Positions 6,264-13,082 of a DNA stretch of 18,989 nucleotides are shown one piece after another (the first letter of the stretch is position 1; each line of letters begins with the position of its first letter). A program made the translations under genes and the position numbers. Under the pieces are notes generated by a model. That model did no database searches. It was not told the origin of the DNA and was given only the letters and a program-made list of their open reading frames with translations. This stretch comes from Rhodospirillales bacterium (GTDB lineage: Bacteria > Pseudomonadota > Alphaproteobacteria > Acetobacterales > Acetobacteraceae). The stretch spans positions 1 to 18,989 of the forward strand of contig JAGWIL010000013.1 in assembly GCA_028866335.1 (NCBI GenBank), given 5' to 3'.

Positions 6264-7073
6264 TCATTTCCGGCCTTTTATCCAGCCTGTTGGCAGCGTG
6301 TCGCCTATGGGCACAAACCGCTCTGATGCACCGTTGGTGATCCAGTGCTTGCCAGATCGGCTTGCTGCAATCTTGGCATTTCGATCTGGATTCTGATTGG
6401 CGGCTCGGCAGATTTCGAGATGCCGAAGCCGCAACACCGGATCCGCCCACCGTTCTCGCATTATTTTTCCGATGGCTGCCCGCTGCGCTTCCGAACCGAA
6501 CCGCAAGCGCATGCGGGCGCTGGCGCGCTCGCGCTCTTCGTCAGATATCTTGCGCGGCTTGCGCGCCAGCATATTGGCGCGTCCCTCTGGGGTCCACTGC
6601 CCAGCCCGGATCAGTCGGCCCTGCCGCTTCCGAACTTCTGGGTCTGCCAATCGTTCGGCGCGCTTCCGCTTGGCTTCATCTGAAGCAAGGCTCTCGCGCA
6701 CCAGAGTCGAGAAGGTTTTACCGTAAGGGCCGGCGCCACGGCTGGATTGAAGCACGTTGTAACCGCGCTCAACTGAATCTAGTTGAGCAATGAACTCCGC
6801 CTCGATGACTTCCAGGCCTTCGGAAGTGGCCCCCAACGCGTAGTAGAGCGGGACCACCAAGAAACAAGAGCGGCCTTCGGATGCAATCGCCTCGCCAATT
6901 CTGGAGGCGCGTTGCGATTTGCCTGCGTGTTGCCTGATGCGCTGGGCAATGTTGTAGCTGATCCCTACGTAGGGACGCCCGGATTCAATGTGCTGGATGA
7001 GATAGACCCCGGGGCGCTGCTGGGGAATGTTCTCTGAATTCACCGTGAACCCGTACCAAGTTTTTGTTTTCAT
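6264..7073 (-). CDS. GIY-YIG homing endonuclease with NUMOD-like DNA-binding region, 269 aa
   Basis: The N-terminal catalytic domain (about residues 15-110) has the GIY-YIG signature as GVYLI at 22-26 and YVG at 35-37, with Arg45 and His49 in NIAQRIRQH, Glu91 in VIEAEFI and Asn106 in GYN. These are the expected metal-dependent nuclease positions. After it come basic repeats with a NUMOD3-like look (RKRAERLADPEVRKRQ; IMRERWADPVLRLRH), then a C-terminal module KHWITNG...GWIKGRK, which I recall from phage homing endonucleases. The gene is antisense to every neighbour, lies between the cement and capsid genes, and is less GC-rich than they are, so it looks like a mobile intruder. An upstream ATG at 7100 would add 9 residues. 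I prefer 7073 because a possible extended -10 would put the transcript start near 7100. No intron is evident, so it appears to be a free-standing gene. Confidence 0.9.
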   Translation of the reverse strand: MKTKTWYGFTVNSENIPQQRPGVYLIQHIESGRPYVGISYNIAQRIRQHAGKSQRASRIGEAIASEGRSCFLVVPLYYALGATSEGLEVIEAEFIAQLDSVERGYNVLQSSRGAGPYGKTFSTLVRESLASDEAKRKRAERLADPEVRKRQGRLIRAGQWTPEGRANMLARKPRKISDEERERASARMRLRFGSEAQRAAIGKIMRERWADPVLRLRHLEICRAANQNPDRNAKIAASRSGKHWITNGASERFVPIGDTLPTGWIKGRK

Positions 7074-7105
7074 GTCGCTTCGATAGATCGGTTGCAACAT
7101 CTAAC

Positions 7106-7114
7106 AGTGTAGCA
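7106..7114 (-). promoter_or_regulatory. Possible extended -10 promoter for the homing endonuclease gene
   Basis: Read on the minus strand, this is TGCTACACT, matching TGn-TAnAnT of an extended -10 element. No convincing -35 is seen, and extended -10 promoters may not need one. Transcription would start near 7099, leaving about a 25-base leader before the ATG at 7073 with a weak GAAGCGA-like ribosome site. The motif is short, so this is tentative. Confidence 0.3.
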
Positions 7115-7130
7115 CCGCAACCCTCGCAAC

Positions 7131-7151
7131 GCCGCCATTTGGCGGCTTTTT
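7131..7151 (+). terminator. Intrinsic terminator-like hairpin just upstream of the capsid gene
   Basis: GCCGCC, an ATTT loop and GGCGGC form a 6-bp all-GC stem directly followed by TTTTTC. The T-run is on the plus strand only, so it would act on rightward late transcription. It ends 5 bases before the capsid Shine-Dalgarno (7157-7162). It could partly stop transcripts from the cement gene, or protect or start the 5' end of a capsid mRNA after processing. Confidence 0.65.
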
Positions 7152-7156
7152 CATTT

Positions 7157-7162
7157 CTGGAG
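7157..7162 (+). promoter_or_regulatory. Shine-Dalgarno site of the major capsid gene
   Basis: CTGGAG lies 8 bases before the ATG at 7171 and fixes that start. It is downstream of the hairpin, so a transcript entering here would have a short, mostly unstructured leader. Confidence 0.7.
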
Positions 7163-7170
7163 ACTGAACA

Positions 7171-8208
7171 ATGGACCTTTCCGAACAGAAGCACATGGCC
7201 CGCGCGGTTGCGGATACCTACATCACCGGCGGTCGCATCGTGCGCGCGCGCACCAACGACGCCTTCGTTACCTACGACAAAGCCACGATGGACTCGGCCG
7301 GCGTCTTCCTGGTGGGCGAACTGGAACGCCTGGACCAGAGCCTGCACATGCCGCTGGCGGCCGTCACCTGGGGCCGCGACATCGACCTGCGCTCGGATGT
7401 CTCGATCGCCGATGAGGTGTCGTCGTTCACCAACAGCACCTTCGCCAGCGCCGGCGGCCCGAGCCCGAACGGCAAGTCCTGGATCGGCAAGGATGCCACC
7501 GCCATCGCCGCACTGTCGCTCGACATCGGCAAGACCGCCAACCCGCTGACCCTCTGGGGCATGCAGGTGGGTTGGACCATCCCCGAACTGGAGAGCGCGC
7601 AGAAGCTGGGCCGCCCAGTCGATCAGCAGAAGTTCGCCGGCATGCAGCTGAAGTACCAGATGGATATCGACGAGATGGTGTACATCGGCGACCCCATCAT
7701 CGGCGCCACCGGCCTCGCCACCAACGCCAACGTGACCGTGGGCAACGTGCCGACCGGCACCTGGACGAGCGCCACCACCCCGGCCCAGGTCCTGGCCGAC
7801 GTCAACTTCGTCATCAACGGCGCCTGGACCGGCTCGGCCTACTCGGTGTGCCCGTCGAAGTTGCTGCTGCCGCCGGTGTCGTTCAGCTACCTGGTCAACA
7901 GCATCGTGTCGACCGCCGGCAACATCTCGCTGCTCGAGTACCTGAAGATGAACACCATCTCCAACTCGATCAACGGCAAGCCACTGGACATCCAGCCCTG
8001 CAAGTGGCTGACCGGCCGCGGCGTGTCGGGCAAGAATCGGATGGTGGCCTACACCCAGGACGCCACCCGCGTGCGCTACCCGCTGGTGCCGATGCAGCGC
8101 ACCCCCCTGGAGCAGCGCGACATCCGCCAACTGGTCACGTACTATGCCCGCCTGGGAGTGACCGAAGTGGTCTACCCGGAGACAATTTTTTACGGTGACG
8201 GGATCTGA
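7171..8208 (+). CDS. Major capsid protein (DUF2184 family, HK97 fold expected), 345 aa
   Basis: This is the main shell subunit of the head. The sequence has the layout of the DUF2184 major capsid family: an N-terminal helix region (MDLSEQKHMARAVADTYITG), FVTYDKATMDSAGVFLVGEL, a WGRDIDL segment, then TLWGMQVGWTIPELESAQ, a middle domain with MDIDEMVYIGDP, and a C-terminal part RYPLVPMQRTPLEQRDIRQL followed by YYARLGVTEVVYPETIFYGDG. No N-terminal scaffold-like delta domain is apparent, which agrees with a separate scaffold in the DUF2213 gene. It has its own ribosome site and is the first plus-strand gene after the endonuclease. The next gene starts 2 bases after its stop. Confidence 0.93.
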   Translation: MDLSEQKHMARAVADTYITGGRIVRARTNDAFVTYDKATMDSAGVFLVGELERLDQSLHMPLAAVTWGRDIDLRSDVSIADEVSSFTNSTFASAGGPSPNGKSWIGKDATAIAALSLDIGKTANPLTLWGMQVGWTIPELESAQKLGRPVDQQKFAGMQLKYQMDIDEMVYIGDPIIGATGLATNANVTVGNVPTGTWTSATTPAQVLADVNFVINGAWTGSAYSVCPSKLLLPPVSFSYLVNSIVSTAGNISLLEYLKMNTISNSINGKPLDIQPCKWLTGRGVSGKNRMVAYTQDATRVRYPLVPMQRTPLEQRDIRQLVTYYARLGVTEVVYPETIFYGDGI

Positions 8209-8210
8209 CC

Positions 8211-8537
8211 ATGGCGAAGGTCTATGTCCGCAAGCCATTCCCTCTGACGATGCCGGACGGAACGGTCCACCAGTACGAGATCGGCATGCAGGAAATGCCC
8301 GACGAGCACGCTGATCACTGGTTCACCAAGGCGCACACGATCGGCGAGCCCACGCTCGCCGATCTGCGCGGCGCGGTGGCCCGGGCTCAGTCGGCATTCG
8401 ACGTGGCTGAAACCGCCCTGACCAAGGCAAAGGCCGCGCTGGAACTGGCCGAAGCCCACGAGCCTCCCGCCGAAGACCCGGCGCCCGACTCCGACGTCGC
8501 CGCCCTGGCGGCTGCCGGCCGCAAGCGCAAGGAGTAA
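8211..8537 (+). CDS. STY1053-like small phage protein, 108 aa
   Basis: The first half (MAKVYVRKPFPLTMPDGTVH, then YEIGMQEMPDEHADHWFTKAH) has the pattern of the STY1053 phage-associated family: a short beta start, a DGT turn, and a 'E.A.HWF.KAH' end. The second half (about residues 50-80) is a heptad-like Ala/Leu/Lys helix that may form a coiled coil, followed by a Pro/Asp-rich acidic stretch and a basic end (GRKRKE). The function of the family is unknown; its place after the capsid gene suggests a head role. The gene starts 2 bases after the capsid stop. Its end contains the AAGGAG (8529-8534) for the next gene. Confidence 0.75.
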   Translation: MAKVYVRKPFPLTMPDGTVHQYEIGMQEMPDEHADHWFTKAHTIGEPTLADLRGAVARAQSAFDVAETALTKAKAALELAEAHEPPAEDPAPDSDVAALAAAGRKRKE

Positions 8538-8540
8538 GGC

Positions 8541-8981
8541 ATGGCCCTCGCTGCCGCGGACTTCCGGGGCATCTTCCCGGAATTCGCTCAACCCCAGGAC
8601 TATCCGGACGCGACGATCAGTTTCTGGCTGACCTTCGCCTACGGGCTGCTGCCGGCGGCGTCCTGGGGTGCGCAGCTTGATATGGGGGCCGGGCTGGTGG
8701 TGGCCCATCATCTGGTCATCGCCAAGCGCAACCTAGCGACCGCTGAGTCCGGTGGGATCCCGGGCACGGTGACGGGCCCGGTATCCTCCAAGGCAATCGA
8801 CAAGGTCTCGGCATCCCACGACACCAAGGCGGTGACGTGGGATGGGGAGGCGTTCTGGAACCAGAGTACCTACGGCATCCAGTATTGGCAGATCGCCCGC
8901 CTGATCGGCATGGGTGGCATCCAACTGGGCACCCCGGGAACCGATGCCCTGACCGGCGTAGGCGGCTGGCTCACACAATGA
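8541..8981 (+). CDS. DUF4054 head-tail adaptor protein, 146 aa
   Basis: The N-terminus ADFRGIFPEFA, then YPDATISFWLTFAYGLLP and WGAQLDMGAGLVVAHHLVIA, followed later by an ...AFWNQSTYGIQYWQIARLI segment, is the DUF4054 pattern. These proteins are predicted to dock below the portal as part of the connector, like the HK97 gp6-type adaptors. AAGGAG at 8529-8534 lies 6 bases before the ATG, inside the previous gene. The end overlaps the next start as ATGA. The length is usual for the family. Confidence 0.85.
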   Translation: MALAAADFRGIFPEFAQPQDYPDATISFWLTFAYGLLPAASWGAQLDMGAGLVVAHHLVIAKRNLATAESGGIPGTVTGPVSSKAIDKVSASHDTKAVTWDGEAFWNQSTYGIQYWQIARLIGMGGIQLGTPGTDALTGVGGWLTQ

Positions 8982-9589
8982 GCGGGCTCGCGCGCAAGGC
9001 CGACCGGCTCAATCAGCTGGTCGGGGCCATCAATGAACTCGCCATGCAGGATGTCCTGATCGGCGTCCCGGCGATGAAAACGCAGAGAGATCCGGAACCC
9101 GGAGAGCCTGCGGGCATCACCAATGCCGCCGTGGGCTACATCCAGGAATTCGGGTCTCCGGCCAGCAACATCCCGGCGCGCCCGTTCCTGATCCCGGGTG
9201 TCAAGGCGGCGCAGAAGGAAGTGGCCGACAGGCTCAAGGCTGCCGCTCAAGGGGCGATGACCTTCAAGCCAACCCAGGTGCGGCAGAACATGATGGCCGC
9301 CGGGCTGATCGCACAGAACAGCGTGCGCAAGACCCTGACGGACGGCATCGGCTATGCGCCACTGGCCGAGGCAACTCTGGCGGCGCGGCGCCGGCGCGGC
9401 CGTACCGGAACACGACCCCTGGTCGATACCGGACAACTGCGCAATGCGATCACCTACGTGATCCGGCATGCCGGGAAACAAGGGCAGGGCGGAGGCAGCC
9501 ACTCCAGTATGGGCGGTCTGGCTGATCTGGCGGCATCCCCGAGGAAGGCATTGGCGCCGTTCTCGGCGAAGCTCTCGGCGCGCTGGTGA
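8978..9589 (+). CDS. Virion morphogenesis / tail completion protein (Mu gpG or HK97 gp10-like), 203 aa
   Basis: The frame is open further upstream, but the ATG at 8978 overlaps the previous stop (ATGA) and family-like sequence begins after it. Typical features are VLIGVPAMKTQ, NAAVGYIQEFGSP, IPARPFLIPGVKAAQ and, near residue 150, RPLVDTGQLRNAITYVIR. The order 'G(V/I)P......A...E.GSP...IPARPFL' then 'P.L.DTGQL..AI' is that of phage neck or tail-completion proteins that help join head and tail. The last 35 residues are Gly/Ser-rich and then Ala/Lys-rich. A short ACC-type gap of 7 bases leads to the next gene. Confidence 0.82.
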   Translation: MSGLARKADRLNQLVGAINELAMQDVLIGVPAMKTQRDPEPGEPAGITNAAVGYIQEFGSPASNIPARPFLIPGVKAAQKEVADRLKAAAQGAMTFKPTQVRQNMMAAGLIAQNSVRKTLTDGIGYAPLAEATLAARRRRGRTGTRPLVDTGQLRNAITYVIRHAGKQGQGGGSHSSMGGLADLAASPRKALAPFSAKLSARW

Positions 9590-9596
9590 TCTGACC

Positions 9597-9971
9597 ATGC
9601 CGATGCTCGATGTCACCGGAGTCCTGTTCGATCCGGATTTCGTGGATACCACGCTGACCGTCGCCCGATCCGCCCAAATGGTGGGCAGCAATGGCTTGGC
9701 AACGAATTCACCGACCACCACGCGCTTTGTGGGTGTGGTGGTGAACGACAAGGGCGACATCCTCCGACGAATGGCGGAAGGGTCTCGCATCGTGGGCTCG
9801 ATCACGATCTACACCAAGTTCCCGCTGGAAGACGGCTCCAACGGGATCGACGCTGATGTCGTGGTGTGGCGCGGCCGTCGGTATACCGTGTCGAATGTCC
9901 TCGACTACTCAACCTATGGGCGCGGCGTCATCGTCGCGTCCTGTGACCTGATCCCACTTTCCGGCGGCTGA
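9597..9971 (+). CDS. Probable head-closure / neck protein, 124 aa
   Basis: The frame stays open upstream into the previous gene, but that part has the Arg/Trp-rich look of a shadow. The ATG at 9597, 7 bases after the previous stop, is the likely start; an ATG at 9603 is an alternative. The product is beta-rich with RFVGVVVNDKGDI, GSITIYTKFPL and a closing WRGRRYTVSNVLDYSTYGRG followed by VIVASCDLIPL. I know this pattern only from unnamed phage proteins between gpG-like and neck-terminator genes. The head-closure role is inferred from gene order and size, not from a recognised family. Confidence 0.7.
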   Translation: MPMLDVTGVLFDPDFVDTTLTVARSAQMVGSNGLATNSPTTTRFVGVVVNDKGDILRRMAEGSRIVGSITIYTKFPLEDGSNGIDADVVVWRGRRYTVSNVLDYSTYGRGVIVASCDLIPLSGG

Positions 9972-9975
9972 CCCC

Positions 9976-10560
9976 ATGGCGAACGACTCAAGCACCGGCG
10001 GCTTCCTGCCTCCGGCGGGGAGTCCTGCGCCCGTTGAAGACCTCGCCCTGGATGCAGTGGTGCAGCAACTGGTGGTGGGCATCACGGGGCTTCCCGGCAA
10101 CCTGGTGCGCCCGCGCTGGCAGCCGACGGTGCCGAAGCAGCCCGAGGCATCCACGAACTGGTGTGCGATCGGCGTGCTTGAGATCGAGCCAGACAATGCC
10201 CCTGCGATCATCCATCAGGCGGCCGGCAACGGTGCCGACCTGCTGCGCCGGGATGAACGCGTGACAGTGCTGGCGAGCTTCTACGGGCCCGCTGGCATGG
10301 CCAACGCAGCCCTGCTGCGCGACGGCCTGTACCTCGCGCAGAACAACGATTTCCTGTCGAGCAACGGAATCGGTCTGGTGGACACGACGTCCATCGTGCC
10401 GGCGCCCGAGCTTGTGAATCAGCAGTGGATCCGCCGATGGGATATGCGGGTCCGCTTCTATCGCGTGATCCTGAGAAGCTACCCGGTGCTGAACCTGCTG
10501 CACGCCCAGGCCACGATCTTCAACGACGGCGATGCCGTCACCGTCACCGCAGGAGTCTGA
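9976..10560 (+). CDS. Neck terminator protein (LIC_12616 / gp12-like), 194 aa
   Basis: The protein fits the LIC_12616 group, thought to cap the tail at the neck. After a Pro/Gly-rich start (FLPPAGSPAPVEDLALDAVV) come WCAIGVLEIEPD, RDERVTVLASFYGPAG, and the diagnostic C-terminal WIRRWDMRVRFYRVILRSYP followed by VLNLL. It sits directly before the sheath gene, the usual place for a tail terminator. It starts 4 bases after its neighbour and ends 3 bases before the sheath start. Its last codons contain AGGAG (10551-10555), the ribosome site of the sheath gene. Confidence 0.82.
   Translation: MANDSSTGGFLPPAGSPAPVEDLALDAVVQQLVVGITGLPGNLVRPRWQPTVPKQPEASTNWCAIGVLEIEPDNAPAIIHQAAGNGADLLRRDERVTVLASFYGPAGMANAALLRDGLYLAQNNDFLSSNGIGLVDTTSIVPAPELVNQQWIRRWDMRVRFYRVILRSYPVLNLLHAQATIFNDGDAVTVTAGV
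10551..10555 (+). promoter_or_regulatory. Shine-Dalgarno site of the tail sheath gene
   Basis: AGGAG lies 8 bases before the ATG at 10564, within the last codons of the neck terminator gene. It fixes the sheath start and suits a protein made in high amounts. Confidence 0.7.
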
Positions 10561-10563
10561 TCC

Positions 10564-12051
10564 ATGCCCGGCTTGTCCGTATCCGACGTCGTCAACGTCA
10601 GTGTCAGCATCGCCCCCACCGCGGCCCCGCTCCGGAACTTCGGCGCCCTGCTGCTGCTCGGGTCCACCCCCAACGTCATCGACACCACCCAGCGACTGCG
10701 CAACTACAGCACGCTGGCGGGTGTTGGCGCCGACTTCGGCACCGCGGCGCCGGAGTATCTGGCCGCCTCGCTGTTCTTCGGCCAGTCCCCGCAGCCCGCG
10801 ATCCTGTACGTGGGCTTCTGGGCCCAAGCCGCGACTGCCGCAGTCCTGCACGGCGCAACCTTGTCGGCCGCCCAGCAAGCGGTGTCGAACTTCAGCGGCA
10901 TCTCGAACGGCGGTCTTGCGATCACCGTCAACGGCACCGTCAAGACCCTGGCGGGCATCAACCTGACCGGCGTCACCACGCTTCCGGGCGTCGCCTCGGC
11001 GGTTACCACGGCACTGGCCGGAAGTGCGACGGTCAACTGGAACCCGACCTATGCGCGGTTCGATGTCTACTCGTCGACCACGGGAATTGCATCGACCCTG
11101 ACCTATGCCAGTTCCACTGGCGTTGGCACGGATCTGTCGGTCCTGATGGGCCTGCAAACCGGCCAGGCGCAAGCGCCAATCGCGGGCATCGCCGCGGAGT
11201 CCGCCGTCAGTGCGGTCAATACCCTGATCGCCATGTCGAACGACTGGTACGGCCTGCAATTCGCCGCCGTCACGCCGCCGGCCAACTCCGACTATCTGGC
11301 CGTGGCGGCCACCATCGAGGCCTCCAATCCGTCGCGGATCTTCGGCGTCACCACCCAGGATTCCAATGTCCTGGTGGCAACCGCCACGACCGATATCGCC
11401 TACCAGTTGCAGCAACTGGCCTACAAGCGCACCGCGTCGCAATTCAGCAGTTCCAGCCCATACGCCGCGTTTTCGATGTTCGCGCGCGCCTTCACGGTCG
11501 ACTTCACGGCCAACAACACCACGATTACCCTGATGTACAAGGGCGAGCCGGGTGTCGCTGCCGAGGCACTGACCGAAGCGCAAGCGACTGCCTTGCTGGC
11601 GAAGAACTGCAACGTGTTCGTCAACTTCAACAACTCCACCGCGATCATCGAGCGCGGGACCATGGCGAGCGGCGCCTACTTCGACGAGATTCACGGCACC
11701 GATGCGATGCAGAACGCCGCACAGACGGCGCTCTACAACCTGCTCTACACCTCGACCACCAAGATCCCGCAGACCGATGCCGGCGTGAATCTGCTGGTGA
11801 CCGCGCTCAACGCCGTGGGTGACCAGTTCGTCAACAACGGCCTGCTGGCTCCCGGCCTATGGACCGGCCCCACCATCGGCGCGCTGCAAACCAACTCGCA
11901 GATGACCAAGGGCTACTACGTCTATGCCCCGCCGGTGTCGAGCCAGAACCTCAGCGACCGTTCGGCTCGCAAGTCTCCGACGCTCCAGATGGCCTGCAAG
12001 TTCGCCGGCGCCATCCACAGCACCAACGTCATCCTGAACTTCAACCGCTGA
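10564..12051 (+). CDS. Contractile tail sheath protein (DUF3383 family), 495 aa
   Basis: The sheath surrounds the tail tube and contracts to drive the spike into the cell. The opening MPGLSVSDVVNVSVSIAPTA, then PLRNFGALLLLGSTP and a YLAASLFFGQSPQPAILYVG segment are typical of DUF3383 sheath proteins. So are the central DWYGLQFAAV...IFGVTTQDS stretch and the C-terminal RSARKSPTLQMACKFAGAIH region with FNR at the end. The Thr/Ala-rich middle (about 130-220) is probably the outer, variable domain. Its length is normal, and it confirms a myovirus tail. A 16-base gap with TGGAG leads into the tube gene. Confidence 0.93.
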   Translation: MPGLSVSDVVNVSVSIAPTAAPLRNFGALLLLGSTPNVIDTTQRLRNYSTLAGVGADFGTAAPEYLAASLFFGQSPQPAILYVGFWAQAATAAVLHGATLSAAQQAVSNFSGISNGGLAITVNGTVKTLAGINLTGVTTLPGVASAVTTALAGSATVNWNPTYARFDVYSSTTGIASTLTYASSTGVGTDLSVLMGLQTGQAQAPIAGIAAESAVSAVNTLIAMSNDWYGLQFAAVTPPANSDYLAVAATIEASNPSRIFGVTTQDSNVLVATATTDIAYQLQQLAYKRTASQFSSSSPYAAFSMFARAFTVDFTANNTTITLMYKGEPGVAAEALTEAQATALLAKNCNVFVNFNNSTAIIERGTMASGAYFDEIHGTDAMQNAAQTALYNLLYTSTTKIPQTDAGVNLLVTALNAVGDQFVNNGLLAPGLWTGPTIGALQTNSQMTKGYYVYAPPVSSQNLSDRSARKSPTLQMACKFAGAIHSTNVILNFNR

Positions 12052-12067
12052 ATCTGGAGCGATCACC

Positions 12068-12517
12068 ATGGCAGGCACGCAAACTTACAGTTTCCTGAAC
12101 GTCCAGGCGGCCATCACCGGCGCTGGTGGAACCATCTCGCTGGGCCAGGGCGCCGCGGTCGCGGACGAGGGCATCACCGTCGAGACCAACACCGACAGCG
12201 CCAGCGCGACCATCGGCGCCGATGGCAACGGCATGACCAGCCTGCACGCCGACAACAGCGCCACTGTGACGGTGCGCCTGCTCAAGACCTCGCCGGTGAA
12301 TGCCCTGCTGATGGCCATGTACAACTTCCAGCGCGGCAATCCGAGCCTCGCCGGCGCCAACGTCATCAGCGTGCAGAACACCGCCAGCGGTGACAACGTG
12401 TCCTGTTCTGGCGTGTCGTTCAAGCATCGCCCCCGGACCGCCTACGGCAAGGATGGCGACGTCATGGAGTGGACGTTCAACTCCATCCGCACTGACATCG
12501 TGCTGGGCGTCTACTGA
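12068..12517 (+). CDS. Tail tube protein (DUF3277 family), 149 aa
   Basis: This is a predicted subunit of the inner tail tube through which DNA passes. MAGTQTYSFLNVQAAITGAG, then ISLGQGAAVADEGITVE, an alternating Ala/Gly/Thr beta region, VTVRLLKTSPVNALLMAMYN and a terminal MEWTFNSIRTDIVLGVY match the DUF3277 pattern. Its place directly after the sheath is the standard myovirus order. The stop shares its last base with the next ATG (TGATG). Confidence 0.9.
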   Translation: MAGTQTYSFLNVQAAITGAGGTISLGQGAAVADEGITVETNTDSASATIGADGNGMTSLHADNSATVTVRLLKTSPVNALLMAMYNFQRGNPSLAGANVISVQNTASGDNVSCSGVSFKHRPRTAYGKDGDVMEWTFNSIRTDIVLGVY

Positions 12518-12918
12518 TGGCCGCGCCGATCGACTTTGAACTGGGCGGCCAGTCCTACCGCGCGGGCGGCATGTCGCCGCTCGTGCAGTTCCATGTGGTG
12601 CGTCGACTCGCTCCCTTCATGGGCGCGATGGCGCAACTCAAGGGATCGGGCGTGCAGCCGATCATGGAGGCCGTGGCGGGCATGGCGGATGCCGACTGCG
12701 AGTATGTGCTGTTCGCGTGCCTCGGGACCGCCAAACGACGCCAGGGCGATGCCTGGGCGCCTGTTCTGGCCGGCGAACACCAGATCATGTTCGCGGACAT
12801 CGACCTCGGCCTGATGCTGCAACTCGCCGCCCGGGTGATCCAGTCGGACCTCGCGTCTTTCTTCGGCGCCCTGTTCGCCCAGGATCAGGGGGCGGCGGCG
12901 GAGACTGGGCACGCATGA
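12517..12918 (+). CDS. Tail assembly chaperone, 133 aa
   Basis: The gene lies between tube and tape measure, where chaperones that coat the tape measure are encoded. The product is helical with MSPLVQFHVVRRLAPFMGAM, DADCEYVLFACLGTAKRRQG and LMLQLAARVIQSDLASFFGA, a pattern I associate with phage tail assembly chaperones. The last part is Ala/Gly-rich. It ends by an ATGA overlap with the DUF6889 gene, which is in the -1 frame. A run of five G (12888-12892) before the stop could allow a -1 shift giving a fused product of 188 residues. See the findings. Confidence 0.8.
   Translation: MAAPIDFELGGQSYRAGGMSPLVQFHVVRRLAPFMGAMAQLKGSGVQPIMEAVAGMADADCEYVLFACLGTAKRRQGDAWAPVLAGEHQIMFADIDLGLMLQLAARVIQSDLASFFGALFAQDQGAAAETGHA
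12888..12892 (+). other. Candidate -1 frameshift site (five-G run) in the tail chaperone gene
   Basis: The zero-frame codons are CAG GGG GCG, and the Gly tRNA on GGG (12889-12891) can re-pair with GGG at 12888-12890. The shifted frame reads on through GGGGDWAR into the DUF6889 gene without a stop. It is not a canonical X-XXY-YYZ heptamer, so it remains only a candidate. Confidence 0.3.
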
Positions 12919-13082
12919 CCGACGGCGAGGAATGGCTGATGCGGCCAGTCCTTCGCCAGATGGTCGACTACCGCGCAATCCATGATCCGGGCCTTGGCTT
13001 GGAGGATTTCGCACGGATGAACGAAGCGCTGGATGTCGAGGCCGACAACCGCGAGCGCGTCGAACTGATGACGAGGAGCTGA
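12915..13082 (+). CDS. DUF6889 small tail protein, 55 aa
   Basis: MTDGEEWLMRPVLRQMVDYR, then GLGLEDFARMNEALDVEADN, has the DUF6889 pattern of 'W..RPV......Y..........L.DIA.MN.AL.V...N'. The chosen ATG at 12915 overlaps the chaperone stop as ATGA, which suggests coupled re-initiation. The frame is open far upstream within the chaperone gene, as expected if it is also reached by -1 frameshift, like G and GT of lambda-type tails. Its stop shares a base with the tape measure ATG. The role is unknown; by position it is probably a tail-assembly cofactor. Confidence 0.8.
   Translation: MTDGEEWLMRPVLRQMVDYRAIHDPGLGLEDFARMNEALDVEADNRERVELMTRS

Noticed and set aside
6345..7037. Plus-strand open frames inside the endonuclease region (6345-6683, 6362-6793, 6397-6726, 6783-7037)
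   Set aside because: They overlap the GIY-YIG gene, which has clear motifs on the minus strand; their translations are Arg/Ser-rich and unrecognised.
6248..7170. Group I intron hosting the endonuclease
   Set aside because: The gene is antisense and lies between two complete genes, so there is no split exon to restore; no intron core could be recognised by eye.
9988..11694. A 568-residue open frame on the minus strand across the neck terminator and sheath genes
   Set aside because: It is antisense to two well-recognised genes and its Arg/Gly/Asp-rich, repetitive translation is typical of shadow frames in GC-rich DNA.
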